NCBI RefSeq assembly: GCF_021533215.1
Contig: NZ_JAJNKA010000001.1
Span: 434,001-498,000, forward strand
DNA: 64,000 nucleotides
Reading direction: 5' to 3'
Origin: Portibacter lacus
Lineage (GTDB): Bacteria; Bacteroidota; Bacteroidia; Chitinophagales; Saprospiraceae
The translations under genes were made by a program, and so were the position numbers. Each line of letters opens with the position of its first letter. The first letter of the stretch is position 1. Under the pieces are notes generated by a model. It was not told where the DNA came from, ran no database searches, and worked only from the letters and a program-made list of their open reading frames with translations. Positions 32,867 to 41,729 of this stretch are shown in pieces.

Positions 32867-35641
32867 TTACTCCTTTAAAAATTGCCTCAATACATATTGT
32901 AATATGCCTCCATGCTTTAGATATTCAATTTCAATTTCTGAGTCTAATCTAACAATGACTTGGAACTGAATTTCGGAACCATCTTCTTTTTTTGCAGTAA
33001 CATTTAATTTCTTTCCTGGACTTAATCCAGCTTCGATGCCTGTAATGTTGATGACCTCTTGACCAGATAGTCCCAATGTAGTTGCATCGTTACCGTCCAA
33101 GAATTCTAAGGGTATTACTCCCAGTCCAACCAAGTTAGACCTATGAATTCTCTCGTAAGAACTTGCAATAACTGCTCTTACACCAAGAAGACTAGTACCT
33201 TTTGCTGCCCAATCTCTCGAAGAGCCTGATCCGTATTCTGCCCCAGCAATAACAATTAAAGGTGTGCCACTTTCTTGATACTTCATAGAGGCATCGTATA
33301 CGGTCATTTCTTTATTTTCCGGAAAATAAGTGGTGTAGCCTCCAGACTTGCTAGCTATTTGGTTGTTAATTCTAACATTGGCAAATGTTCCTCTCATCAT
33401 TACTTCGTGATTTCCACGTCTTGATCCATAAGAATTAAACATGCTTGGTTCAATTCCAAGATCTACTAAATACTGCCCTGCTGGGCTAGTTGATGAAAAA
33501 GATCCAGCTGGTGAAATATGATCAGTTGTTACAGATTCACCTAGTTTCAGTAGAACTCTTGCATCTTTTATATCCATGAGAGGTTCAGGATGCTCGCTTA
33601 TATCTTTGAAAAAAGGTATTTGCTTAATGTAACTAGAATCTTCTCTCCAGGCATAGTCTAGGCCTTTCGGAGCTGGTAGATTCTGCCATTGTTCTTCACC
33701 ATCAAAAATTACACTATACTCTTTAGCATAGTCTTCCTTAGAGGTTGCGCTTGTGATCACTTCTTGAATTTCGGCTTGAGTAGGCCAGATATCTCTTAGG
33801 AATACATCTTGACCATTCGAATCTGTAGTCAGTGGCTCGTTCATTAAATCTATATCTACGCGACCAGCAATTGCATAAGCCACGACTAGCATAGGAGATG
33901 CAAGAAAATTCATTTGGATCTTAGGATGTATTCTTGCTTCGAAATTTCTATTTCCACTCAGTACGGACGCAACCACTAGTTCACTTTGGTCGATAGCTTT
34001 ATCGATATGTGAAGGCAGTGGTCCAGAATTACCGATACAAGTTGTGCAACCGTAACCTACTACATGAAACCTGAGCGCTTCGAGATCTTTGAGTAACCCA
34101 GATCTTCTTAGATAGTCAGTTACCACCTTAGAACCTGGCGCCAAGGAAGTTTTAACCCAAGGCTTAGCATCAAGTCCTTTCTCTATCGCTTTTCGTGCAA
34201 CAAGTCCAGCACCTATCATGACGGATGGATTCGAAGTATTGGTACACGAAGTAATAGCAGCAACGACAATGGAGCCATCACTGAGAATATATTCCTGATT
34301 ATCTTTCTTAAGTCGGACAGATTTTAATTTGTTATCTTCTACGATAACCTCTACGTTATCGTGCTCATCTCCTCTAAATTTTTTATTTCTTGCGGTACCT
34401 GAGCCACCTTCTGAATACCAAGCCTCTCGTTCTTCTAAAGGTACATAATCTCTACCATGAACTTCGCTCAGCAAAGATCCGAACTTAGATTTCAAATCTT
34501 TAACTAGTATTTTATCTTGTGGTCTTTTAGGTCCAGAAACGGTGGGCTCCAGTTTGTTTAGATCTACTTTGATGACATCTGAATACTCTATTTCTTCCTT
34601 GCCTGTCCTCCATAGAAGGTTGGTTCGGCAATAGTTTTCTACAAGTTTTAGTTGACGTTCATCTCTGTTAGTTTTCTCCATGTAGCTTATGGTCTGATCA
34701 TCTATAGGAAAGTATGTTACGGTACAACCGAACTCTGGAGACATATTAGAAATAGTTGCTCGATCGGGAACAGATAAGTGATCTAATCCTGCTCCGAATA
34801 CTTCCACAAAATCACCGACTACACCATAGACTCTTAATTTTTGCGTAATCTCGAGCACCATGTCTGTGGCCGTAATACCTTCTGGTAGTCTTCCGAGTAA
34901 TTCTAGTCCAATAACTTTCGGTGAAGAAAAGTAAATAGGCTGACCTAGTAATGCCGCTTCCGCTTCTATACCACCCACACCCCAACCAACAACACCTATC
35001 CCATTAACCATAGGAGTGTGAGAATCGGTTCCGACAAGTGTATCGGGGAATGCCCAGCCTTCTCTATTGATAACGCCCTTAGCAAGATATTCTAAATTGA
35101 CCTGATGACATATTCCCATTCCAGGAGGCACTACGGTGAAATTATCAAAGGCAGATTGCGCCCATTTTAGTAATTCGTACCGTTCACCATTCCTTTTATA
35201 TTCAAATTCTACGTTCTTCTTATAAGCATAATCAGTTCCAAAAAAATCAACCTGCACGGAATGGTCGATAACCAAATCAACAGGAACTTTCGGATTGATC
35301 TTCGAACCATCTTTTCCTTTTTTGATGGCTTCTGATCGAATGGCTGCAATATCCACCACTGCTGGTACACCAGTAAAATCCTGCATTAACACTCTAGCTG
35401 GTTTATAAGGGACGGATAAGTCGTTTCCTTTTGGATTCCAGTTAATTAAGTTCTGAATATGCTCATCATTTACCATGAAACCATCATAATTTCTAAGCGC
35501 ATTCTCCAGTAAGATTTTGATAGAAAAAGGCAGCTTTTTGATTTGAGGGTACTTTTCTGCAACTTTTCCAAGGTGGATAATTTGTAGGTCCCCATTACCA
35601 GTTTCTAATGTTGCTTTAAAAGTATTTTGGTCAATTTTCAT
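32867..35641 (-). CDS. acnA: Aconitate hydratase A
   Basis: A 924-residue AcnA/IRP-type aconitase that interconverts citrate and isocitrate in the TCA cycle. It has the [4Fe-4S] ligands in SCTNTSNPSVMIGAGL and YGCTTCIGNSGPLP, the substrate loops GTDSHTPMVNGIGVVGWGVG and LLKLGESVTTDHISPAG, and the swivel-domain signature GAEYGSGSSRDWAAKG. The frame extends 15 codons further to 35686, but the ATG at 35641 gives the family's usual start (MKIDQNTFKATLETGNGD). It is monocistronic, between the haloperoxidase and a DUF5655 gene. Confidence 0.96.
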   Translation of the reverse strand: MKIDQNTFKATLETGNGDLQIIHLGKVAEKYPQIKKLPFSIKILLENALRNYDGFMVNDEHIQNLINWNPKGNDLSVPYKPARVLMQDFTGVPAVVDIAAIRSEAIKKGKDGSKINPKVPVDLVIDHSVQVDFFGTDYAYKKNVEFEYKRNGERYELLKWAQSAFDNFTVVPPGMGICHQVNLEYLAKGVINREGWAFPDTLVGTDSHTPMVNGIGVVGWGVGGIEAEAALLGQPIYFSSPKVIGLELLGRLPEGITATDMVLEITQKLRVYGVVGDFVEVFGAGLDHLSVPDRATISNMSPEFGCTVTYFPIDDQTISYMEKTNRDERQLKLVENYCRTNLLWRTGKEEIEYSDVIKVDLNKLEPTVSGPKRPQDKILVKDLKSKFGSLLSEVHGRDYVPLEEREAWYSEGGSGTARNKKFRGDEHDNVEVIVEDNKLKSVRLKKDNQEYILSDGSIVVAAITSCTNTSNPSVMIGAGLVARKAIEKGLDAKPWVKTSLAPGSKVVTDYLRRSGLLKDLEALRFHVVGYGCTTCIGNSGPLPSHIDKAIDQSELVVASVLSGNRNFEARIHPKIQMNFLASPMLVVAYAIAGRVDIDLMNEPLTTDSNGQDVFLRDIWPTQAEIQEVITSATSKEDYAKEYSVIFDGEEQWQNLPAPKGLDYAWREDSSYIKQIPFFKDISEHPEPLMDIKDARVLLKLGESVTTDHISPAGSFSSTSPAGQYLVDLGIEPSMFNSYGSRRGNHEVMMRGTFANVRINNQIASKSGGYTTYFPENKEMTVYDASMKYQESGTPLIVIAGAEYGSGSSRDWAAKGTSLLGVRAVIASSYERIHRSNLVGLGVIPLEFLDGNDATTLGLSGQEVINITGIEAGLSPGKKLNVTAKKEDGSEIQFQVIVRLDSEIEIEYLKHGGILQYVLRQFLKE

Positions 35642-35833
35642 GATTACGAATTTTAAGAATGAACATTCTAATGATAGATTTCTCACTTCACAAATGAAGG
35701 TTCTATGATATAGAAGAGAAGAATATTGGTATACTACTAAGATAGCAGTTTTGCTTTAAATATAAAAGCCCTAGTTAATAACAACTGTTAGTATTAGTGG
35801 AAAAAGGCTAGACATGTTCGGGCTTGATATAAT

Positions 35834-36238
35834 TTATTTTAAACCATGATTATAACCCTTCTTAAGTAACTGAATGACTTCATCATCCACTTCGAATTCG
35901 TCTTTTACCCTAATGTGATGATAGAACTTCTTCCCATATTCTCCGACTTTATGAAACTTCGCACTTTTCAGCGGTTCATGATAGTAGAATTTAAGGTCTA
36001 AAACTTTAGACATTGGCCTAAGAATTAGGAAGGCTTTCTTGTTAGTGAAAATGACGGTATTAACGGAAGCGCCGATACTTATATCTCCAAATTCGAAGAC
36101 ATCGACAAGTATTTTATCAAAAGCGAGTATCAAGTCTTCTGGTTTTCCTTCGAATAGATCATCGATAGATTTAGTAGTACAATAGTGAGATTGATTGTCG
36201 TGCTTGAATCGGCGCTCGCATTTAGGACATGTCCACAT
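35834..36238 (-). CDS. DUF5655-like protein with N-terminal zinc ribbon
   Basis: A 134-residue cytosolic protein. The N-terminus WTCPKCERRFKHDNQSHYC has CxxC...HxxxxC spacing of a small zinc finger. Residues ~25-130 match the DUF5655 pattern (FEGKPEDLILAFDKILVDVF, NTVIFTNKKAFLILRPMSKV, HHIRVKDEFEVDDEVIQLLK). The function is unknown; related domains occur in DNA-associated proteins. It begins 10 bp after the SGNH lipoprotein stop, suggesting co-transcription. Confidence 0.75.
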   Translation of the reverse strand: MWTCPKCERRFKHDNQSHYCTTKSIDDLFEGKPEDLILAFDKILVDVFEFGDISIGASVNTVIFTNKKAFLILRPMSKVLDLKFYYHEPLKSAKFHKVGEYGKKFYHHIRVKDEFEVDDEVIQLLKKGYNHGLK

Positions 36239-36248
36239 AAATATGATG

Positions 36249-36971
36249 TTATTCGAATACTATGTTATTCAGAACAGGAAGGATTCTCTCCACCCATTGA
36301 CCATAAGATTTTCCTGACGGGTGTAATTGATCACCGGCCAGCAGACTTAGATCAGATGCAGCATTCTGAGTTAAATCAGTAATGTATACATACGGAGCAC
36401 CTCGCTCTTTTGCTACTTTCTCTTTATAGTCGTTGTATTCTTTTATTTCACGAGCTATTTTGTCTTTATTAGAATTTCCAGCAAATGGTGTGACACTATA
36501 ATCAGGAATAGAAACGACAATCACTTTGGATGCATCTCCGTTCAGTAAAGAAGTAGCGCGATCCATTAATTCATTAAACTCAGTTTTGAAAAGCTCGAAA
36601 TCTTTCCCTTGGTATTGATTGTTCACGCCGATCAGTAGGGTGATGAAATCATAGTCACCAGCAACAAGATTTTCCTTATCCATTGCATTCAGTAAATCTC
36701 GAGTGGTCCATCCAGTTTTAGCAATGATTTTGTATTTTCCTAATTCATGAGGTTCGGTTAATTCAGAGTGAATCAACTGATAGGGAAAGCGTTCTTTTTC
36801 TCCGACACTTTCTCCGATCGTATAACTGTCACCTAGCGCTAAGTAATTCACAGCGGAAGCGTTTTCTTCCATTGATTCTTTTTCTTCTTCTTTCTCTGTT
36901 TCATTATCCATAAGCCCACCGCAGCCTGTTAACAATAATATAAATAAAAGGGATTTGATCATGTTCATCAT
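36249..36971 (-). CDS. SGNH/GDSL-family lipoprotein hydrolase
   Basis: A 240-residue lipoprotein (…LLLTGC, Cys17) with an acidic linker. The catalytic blocks of SGNH esterases are all present: block I ALGDSYTIG (Ser), a Gly in block II, block III LLIGVNNQY (Asn), and block V AGDQLHPSGKSY (Asp and His). It probably removes acyl or acetyl groups from an envelope or external substrate in the periplasm. It is first of a two-gene unit with the DUF5655 gene and diverges from the esterase at 37179. Confidence 0.88.
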   Translation of the reverse strand: MMNMIKSLLFILLLTGCGGLMDNETEKEEEKESMEENASAVNYLALGDSYTIGESVGEKERFPYQLIHSELTEPHELGKYKIIAKTGWTTRDLLNAMDKENLVAGDYDFITLLIGVNNQYQGKDFELFKTEFNELMDRATSLLNGDASKVIVVSIPDYSVTPFAGNSNKDKIAREIKEYNDYKEKVAKERGAPYVYITDLTQNAASDLSLLAGDQLHPSGKSYGQWVERILPVLNNIVFE

Positions 36972-36999
36972 TTAACTTTACATATATACGAGTATAAAT

Positions 37000-37030
37000 G
37001 GAAAAGTCGCTGTAATTCAGCGACTTTTCC
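37000..37030. repeat. Perfect 13-bp inverted repeat in a divergent intergenic region
   Basis: GGAAAAGTCGCTG and CAGCGACTTTTCC are exact complements around a TAATT loop. The element lies 29 bp upstream of the SGNH gene start and about 150 bp before the divergent esterase start. It has terminator-like A and T tracts within the stem, but no gene ends here. Confidence 0.65.
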
Positions 37031-37178
37031 GAATGTTATAAGCGTATGGTTCTTAATATTATTATTCATCCTGAACATTGTGTCTGAAAGAAAAGGCATT
37101 ATTAAAGCGAAACGCTCTATGAATTTCAATTGAAATAAATGCACTATCTTTCCTTCTACATTTTAACATTAAAGTCAT

Positions 37179-38024
37179 ATGAAGCCAATATTGTTCAGTA
37201 AATTTCTTTTATGGTTTTGTATGTGGTTATCATTCACTACGGCAACTGGTCAGAATACACCATCTCAAGTAAGAGCATCGACAGCTGCTAGCAATGTCAT
37301 CGTTCTAGATACGGTCTTTACCATTGATGGTCTAGATCGGAGTAGAAAGGTGAGGCTTTACCTACCTATGGATTATGATGTTTCGACCAAGAATTATCCT
37401 GTATTGTACATGCATGATGGTCAGAATTTATTTGATGATGTTACATCCTATGTAGGAGAGTGGGGAGTCGATGAAATCTTGAATAAAATGAAATTGGACT
37501 TGATTGTCGTTGGAATCGATAACGGACAAGGAGATCGGATGCATGAAATGGGTCCTTGGGATCACGAAAAATATGGAGTATCAGAAGCAAGAGAATACCT
37601 ATCCTTTATTCTCAATCAAGTGAAACCATACATTGACCAAAATTATAGGACTAAAGGAGATCGAGAGAATACTGCAATGATGGGAAGTTCTATGGGTGGG
37701 CTCGTGTCTCATTATGCTCAATATTCATTTCCTGATGTAATTGGTAAAGTGGGGATTTTCTCACCGTCCTATTGGTACGCTGATGAAATTTATACATTGA
37801 CCGAAGAAAAACCGGTACTTAAAGATACTAAACTATATATCATCGTGGGAAGTAAAGAGGGCAATAATATGGTGAAGCCTGCTGTGGAAATGTACGAATT
37901 GATTAAGAAAAGCGGACATCCTGAAAAGAATATTTTCTTTGCCAATGTGGAAGGAGGAACACATAGTGAGACTTTCTGGAAGCAAGAACTAGAAGATGCA
38001 TTAAGATGGCTATATTCAAAATAA
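37179..38024 (+). CDS. Secreted esterase of the esterase D / enterochelin esterase-like family
   Basis: A 281-residue protein with a signal peptide (~1-24, ...TTATGQ). Its alpha/beta-hydrolase fold belongs to the putative esterase family: YPVLYMHDGQNLFDD (oxyanion region), GIDNGQGDRMHEMGPWDHEK, the nucleophile elbow MGSSMGGLVSHYAQYSFP (Ser in GSSMGG), VGSKEGNN for the acid region, and GGTHSETFW with the catalytic His. Related enzymes hydrolyse acyl or feruloyl esters or siderophore esters; the substrate here is unknown. It sits 73 bp upstream of the DUF1080 gene. Confidence 0.87.
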   Translation: MKPILFSKFLLWFCMWLSFTTATGQNTPSQVRASTAASNVIVLDTVFTIDGLDRSRKVRLYLPMDYDVSTKNYPVLYMHDGQNLFDDVTSYVGEWGVDEILNKMKLDLIVVGIDNGQGDRMHEMGPWDHEKYGVSEAREYLSFILNQVKPYIDQNYRTKGDRENTAMMGSSMGGLVSHYAQYSFPDVIGKVGIFSPSYWYADEIYTLTEEKPVLKDTKLYIIVGSKEGNNMVKPAVEMYELIKKSGHPEKNIFFANVEGGTHSETFWKQELEDALRWLYSK

Positions 38025-38097
38025 ATAATTGAAACTCAACTAAAATTTTGTGAAGAAACAAATAACAAGTAGCTTGGGCCTTATAATACGAAAGAAT

Positions 38098-38796
38098 ATG
38101 CAGTTTAAATTTTTAATAGTAGCAATTATAACGATATGTACATTCAGCTTATCAGCTCAAAATGCAGATGAAGGATTTGTATCTCTTTTTAACGGAACAT
38201 CCCTGGATGGATGGACGGCAACAGAAGAAAATGCATCCTCCTTTTTAGTGGAAGATGGAAAGTTAGTTGCTCGAGGAGGAAAAGCACACTTGTTTTATAC
38301 AGGGTCTGTGGGCGATGCCAATTTTAAAGATTTTGAATTGAAGATGAGAATTATGACGAATGAGAAGTCTAATTCAGGTGTATACTTTCAAACGGCTTAC
38401 CAGAAGTCGGGCTGGCCAGCTAAAGGTTTCGAAGCACAAGTAAATTCTAGACATTCTGATCCGAGGAAAACCGGTAGTCTTTATAATATTGTCAATATGT
38501 GGGCACCTGAAGCTGTAGTGGAACCTTTCTTGGTAAAAGTGGATGAAAAAGGGGAGATATTTATGCTTCGAGAAAGTGCACCTTCTACAGATGGCGAGTG
38601 GTTTGATTACTACATAAAAGTAGTAGGGAATAGAATAGTGATCAAAGTAAACGGTGTTATAACAGTGGATTGGACTCAGCCTAAAGATTGGGAAATGGGT
38701 GGAAGAAGAATAGGAGAGGGAACTGTAGGAATTCAAGCACACGATCCTACGTGTGAGGTTTACTATAAAGATATACAGATTAAGATATTAGATTAA
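38098..38796 (+). CDS. Secreted DUF1080 (3-keto-disaccharide hydrolase-like) protein
   Basis: About 232 residues from the ATG at 38098; an upstream GTG at 38050 would add 16 residues before the signal peptide and is less likely. After the signal peptide (...SLSAQ) the whole protein is one DUF1080 domain: FVSLFNGTSLDGWTATEEN, DFELKMRIMTNEKSNSGVYF, GFEAQVN, WFDYYIKVVGNRIVIKVNG, and a final VGIQAHDPTCEVYYKDIQIK. This concanavalin-like fold includes 3-keto-glycoside hydrolases. It probably acts in the periplasm on sugars. No oxidoreductase partner is nearby. Confidence 0.88.
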   Translation: MQFKFLIVAIITICTFSLSAQNADEGFVSLFNGTSLDGWTATEENASSFLVEDGKLVARGGKAHLFYTGSVGDANFKDFELKMRIMTNEKSNSGVYFQTAYQKSGWPAKGFEAQVNSRHSDPRKTGSLYNIVNMWAPEAVVEPFLVKVDEKGEIFMLRESAPSTDGEWFDYYIKVVGNRIVIKVNGVITVDWTQPKDWEMGGRRIGEGTVGIQAHDPTCEVYYKDIQIKILD

Positions 38797-38807
38797 CTCG
38801 GAAAGTT

Positions 38808-39251
38808 CTATCTTTTTTTCTTGAAAAAGTCAGACATCATGGCTGAGCATTCTTCGTGTTTTATTCCGAATGCAAGCTTGGTTTTTGGATGGAGTAATTC
38901 TCGGCCTATTCTCGTGAATCCAGCTTTATCATCCGTAGCGCCATAGACAATTTTTCCTATTTGCGCCCATCTTAGTGCTCCAGCACACATGACACATGGT
39001 TCTAGTGTTATGTAGATCGTACAATCTTGTAGGTATTTTGCGCCAAGATAAGAACTGGCGGAAGTAATGCCGATCATTTCAGCGTGGGCTGTTACATCTT
39101 TTAGGATTTCTGTTTGATTATGAGATCTAGCAATGATCCGTTGTTGGCTAACGATTACTGCACCTACAGGCACTTCGTCTTTTTCCATAGCGATTTCAGC
39201 TTCAGCTATGGCTTGTTTCATAAAATAGTTGTCATCGAAAACTTGAATCAT
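38808..39251 (-). CDS. tadA: tRNA-specific adenosine deaminase
   Basis: A 147-residue zinc deaminase that converts A34 to inosine in tRNA-Arg(ACG). The catalytic zinc motifs are TAHAEMIGI (HAE, proton-shuttling Glu) and EPCVMCAGALRWAQIG (PCxxC); GATDDKAGFTRIG follows. The ATG at 39251 lies five bases after a TACCTTTG box on the minus strand (39264-39257), so the transcript may have almost no leader. It converges with the DUF1080 gene (11 bp between stops). Confidence 0.94.
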   Translation of the reverse strand: MIQVFDDNYFMKQAIAEAEIAMEKDEVPVGAVIVSQQRIIARSHNQTEILKDVTAHAEMIGITSASSYLGAKYLQDCTIYITLEPCVMCAGALRWAQIGKIVYGATDDKAGFTRIGRELLHPKTKLAFGIKHEECSAMMSDFFKKKR

Positions 39252-39256
39252 GCTTG

Positions 39257-39264
39257 CAAAGGTA
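39257..39264 (-). promoter_or_regulatory. tadA -7 promoter box
   Basis: TACCTTTG on the minus strand matches TAnnTTTG and lies five bases upstream of the tadA ATG. No convincing -33 TTTG was found. Confidence 0.45.
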
Positions 39265-39468
39265 AATTTGAAATTGAAAATATAAAGATAGGTAAAAGAA
39301 AAAGTAATGCTTAGTGTGAAGTGATTTAATACTAAGTACTCGAGTTAGGAATGCTTAACTATGGTGATACGCCTTATAATTAGGTTGTTTCGTATGCATC
39401 AAAATGATGTCTTTTAGAAAAAAAATAAAATTTAATGTCCAATTAGTTTCATAAAAAAATCTTAAGAT

Positions 39469-39476
39469 TATCTTTG
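39469..39476 (+). promoter_or_regulatory. guaB -7 promoter box
   Basis: TATCTTTG matches the TAnnTTTG consensus and ends three bases before the guaB ATG, implying a leaderless or nearly leaderless transcript. No clear -33 element. Confidence 0.5.
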
Positions 39477-39479
39477 CGC

Positions 39480-40961
39480 ATGGAACGAAATAATAGCACC
39501 ACCAAATTCTTGCAGGAAAGTCTAACCTTTGACGACGTACTTTTAATCCCTGCTTACTCAGAAGTTTTACCAAGAGATGTAGAAATTAAATCAAAGCTAA
39601 CGCGTGATATTACCATTAATGTGCCTATTGTATCGGCAGCGATGGATACGGTTACGGAATATAGATTAGCGATTGCCATTGCTCGTCAAGGAGGAATCGG
39701 AATGATTCATAAGAACATGTCGATCGAGGCTCAGACGGATCAAGTGAGGAAAGTGAAAAGGTCTGAAAGTGGAATGATCATCGATCCAGTGACACTTGGT
39801 CCTGACGCGAAGATAGGTGAAGCTCAGCAGTTAATGGCTACCTATAAGATAGGCGGAATACCGATAGTAAATAATGATCAGAAATTAGTTGGTATTCTGA
39901 CCAATAGAGATCTTCGATTTGAAAAACAGATGGGGATTAAGGTCAGCGATATTATGACTAAGGAGAATTTAATTACCGCTCCAGTCGGAACAACGCTAGA
40001 TCAAGCAAAAGACATTTTACAGCAATTCAAAATTGAAAAACTACCAGTTGTAGATCAGAATAATATACTAATGGGTCTGATTACCTATAAGGATATTTTA
40101 AAATTGACCGATTATCCTAATTCTATAAAGGATTCATATGGTCGATTAATGGTAGGAGCTGCAGTAGGTGTAACGGCTGATATGCATGATAGGATTCAAG
40201 CATTAAGAAGTGTAAGTGTAGATGTTATAACAATAGATACTGCACACGGTCATTCTATAGGAGTTCTAAATGCAGTAAAAGAAGTAAAACAAACGTATCC
40301 AGACTTACAAGTTATCGGAGGGAATGTCGCCACTGGATCTGGTGCGAAAGCGTTAGTAGATGCAGGAGCAGATGGTGTGAAAGTAGGTGTAGGTCCAGGT
40401 AGTATCTGTACCACCAGAATCGTAGCTGGTGTAGGAGTGCCGCAATTAACAGCGATATATAATGCTGCGGAAGCGATAAAAGGAAGTGGAGTTCCGATCA
40501 TCGGTGATGGAGGAATCAGATATACTGGAGATATTGCTAAAGCGATTGTTGCTGGCGCATCTACCATCATGGGAGGTTCACTTTTTGCGGGTGTAGAAGA
40601 AGCGCCAGGCGAAACGGTTATTTACGAAGGAAGAAAGTTTAAGATTTATAGAGGAATGGGATCTATAGGAGCTATGGAATTAGGATCTAAAGATCGTTAC
40701 TTTCAGGATGTAGAAGATGATATCAAAAAATTGGTTCCAGAAGGTATAGAGGGGCGAGTTTCTTATAAAGGATACTTAGAAGAAGTGATGGTTCAGTACA
40801 TCGGTGGATTAAGAGCTGGAATGGGATATTGTGGTGCTAGAACGATAGAAGATCTACAAAAAGCACAATTTTCACAGATATCCAATGCTGGAATTATAGA
40901 ATCGCATCCACATAATATTACCATTACTAAGGAAGCTCCTAATTATAGCAAGCGAAGTTAG
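39480..40961 (+). CDS. guaB: IMP dehydrogenase
   Basis: About 493 residues. It oxidises IMP to XMP with NAD+, the committed step to guanine nucleotides. It has [15 protein letters not shown] at the start, two CBS domains (~100-215: [34 protein letters not shown]), and the catalytic loop [17 protein letters not shown] with the active cysteine. Also seen are [15 protein letters not shown], the flap region [11 protein letters not shown] and MGYCGARTI. The ATG at 39480 is preferred over a TTG six bases earlier. The 3-methyladenine glycosylase gene begins immediately after the stop, so the two form an operon. Confidence 0.97.
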   Translation: MERNNSTTKFLQESLTFDDVLLIPAYSEVLPRDVEIKSKLTRDITINVPIVSAAMDTVTEYRLAIAIARQGGIGMIHKNMSIEAQTDQVRKVKRSESGMIIDPVTLGPDAKIGEAQQLMATYKIGGIPIVNNDQKLVGILTNRDLRFEKQMGIKVSDIMTKENLITAPVGTTLDQAKDILQQFKIEKLPVVDQNNILMGLITYKDILKLTDYPNSIKDSYGRLMVGAAVGVTADMHDRIQALRSVSVDVITIDTAHGHSIGVLNAVKEVKQTYPDLQVIGGNVATGSGAKALVDAGADGVKVGVGPGSICTTRIVAGVGVPQLTAIYNAAEAIKGSGVPIIGDGGIRYTGDIAKAIVAGASTIMGGSLFAGVEEAPGETVIYEGRKFKIYRGMGSIGAMELGSKDRYFQDVEDDIKKLVPEGIEGRVSYKGYLEEVMVQYIGGLRAGMGYCGARTIEDLQKAQFSQISNAGIIESHPHNITITKEAPNYSKRS

Positions 40962-41582
40962 ATGGTGTTGCCACGCAGTTTTTATGAAGGTGAAGATATT
41001 TTAGAGATTAGTAAATCTTTACTGGGTAAGAAACTGTGCTCGGATATAGGAGGTCAATTCACATCTGGAATAATTGTCGAAACGGAAGCTTATAAAGCGC
41101 CTGAAGATAAAGCAAGTCACGCATTTGGGAATAAAGTCACTCCCCGAACGGTTACCATGTTTAGTCCTCCGGGAACAGGTTATATCTATATCATTTATGG
41201 GATGTATCATTTATTCAATGTGATCACAGGGCCAGAAGGTACCGCGCATTGTATACTCATAAGGGCCGTGGAACCACTAGATGGTCAAGATGTAATGCTT
41301 GAAAGACGGGGAAAACCTTCGATGATCAAAGCAGTGACCAATGGTCCAGGAAAATTTAGTATTGCAATGGGTATGCATAAGAAATATGATGCAACGGATC
41401 TAACAATTTCTAGTGATATCTGGATAGAAACTGGCTGGCCTGAGTTATCTGAAGAGGAGATTCTTGTAGGACCTCGGGTAGGAATGTCTACGGCTGAAGA
41501 ATGTTCTAACTGGCCATACAGGTTTAGAGTAAAAGGAAATAAGTGGACGAGCAAACCTGACAAGGTGTGGTATGATTTATAA
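40962..41582 (+). CDS. mpg: DNA-3-methyladenine glycosylase (AAG/Mpg family)
   Basis: A 206-residue base-excision repair enzyme that removes alkylated purines. It has LPRSFYEGEDILEISKSLLG at the start, the catalytic region GIIVETEAYKAPEDKASHAF (active Glu), GTGYIYIIYGMYHLFNVITG (DNA-intercalating Tyr), CILIRAVEPLDG, NGPGKFSIAMG and a terminal FRVKGNKWTSK. The length is normal. The ATG starts on the base after the guaB stop, so translation is likely coupled. The pairing with guaB has no obvious functional reason. Confidence 0.94.
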   Translation: MVLPRSFYEGEDILEISKSLLGKKLCSDIGGQFTSGIIVETEAYKAPEDKASHAFGNKVTPRTVTMFSPPGTGYIYIIYGMYHLFNVITGPEGTAHCILIRAVEPLDGQDVMLERRGKPSMIKAVTNGPGKFSIAMGMHKKYDATDLTISSDIWIETGWPELSEEEILVGPRVGMSTAEECSNWPYRFRVKGNKWTSKPDKVWYDL

Positions 41583-41689
41583 CAGCCAGTAAGGGGGAAA
41601 GCTGCAAGTTTTTGTCTGACTTGTAAGAATATGTTTCTTATTAATCCGAATTATTTTAACATTTCAATAGTTTGGAGAACATATTTGAG

Positions 41690-41697
41690 TACATTTG
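41690..41697 (+). promoter_or_regulatory. Candidate -7 box for the IPTL-CTERM FG-GAP gene
   Basis: TACATTTG matches TAnnTTTG, 33 bases before the ATG at 41730. A TTTG lies upstream at 41671, but the 15-base spacer is shorter than usual. Confidence 0.4.
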
Positions 41698-41729
41698 AAG
41701 AGTAATGAGTGCAAAACAAAAATAAACCA

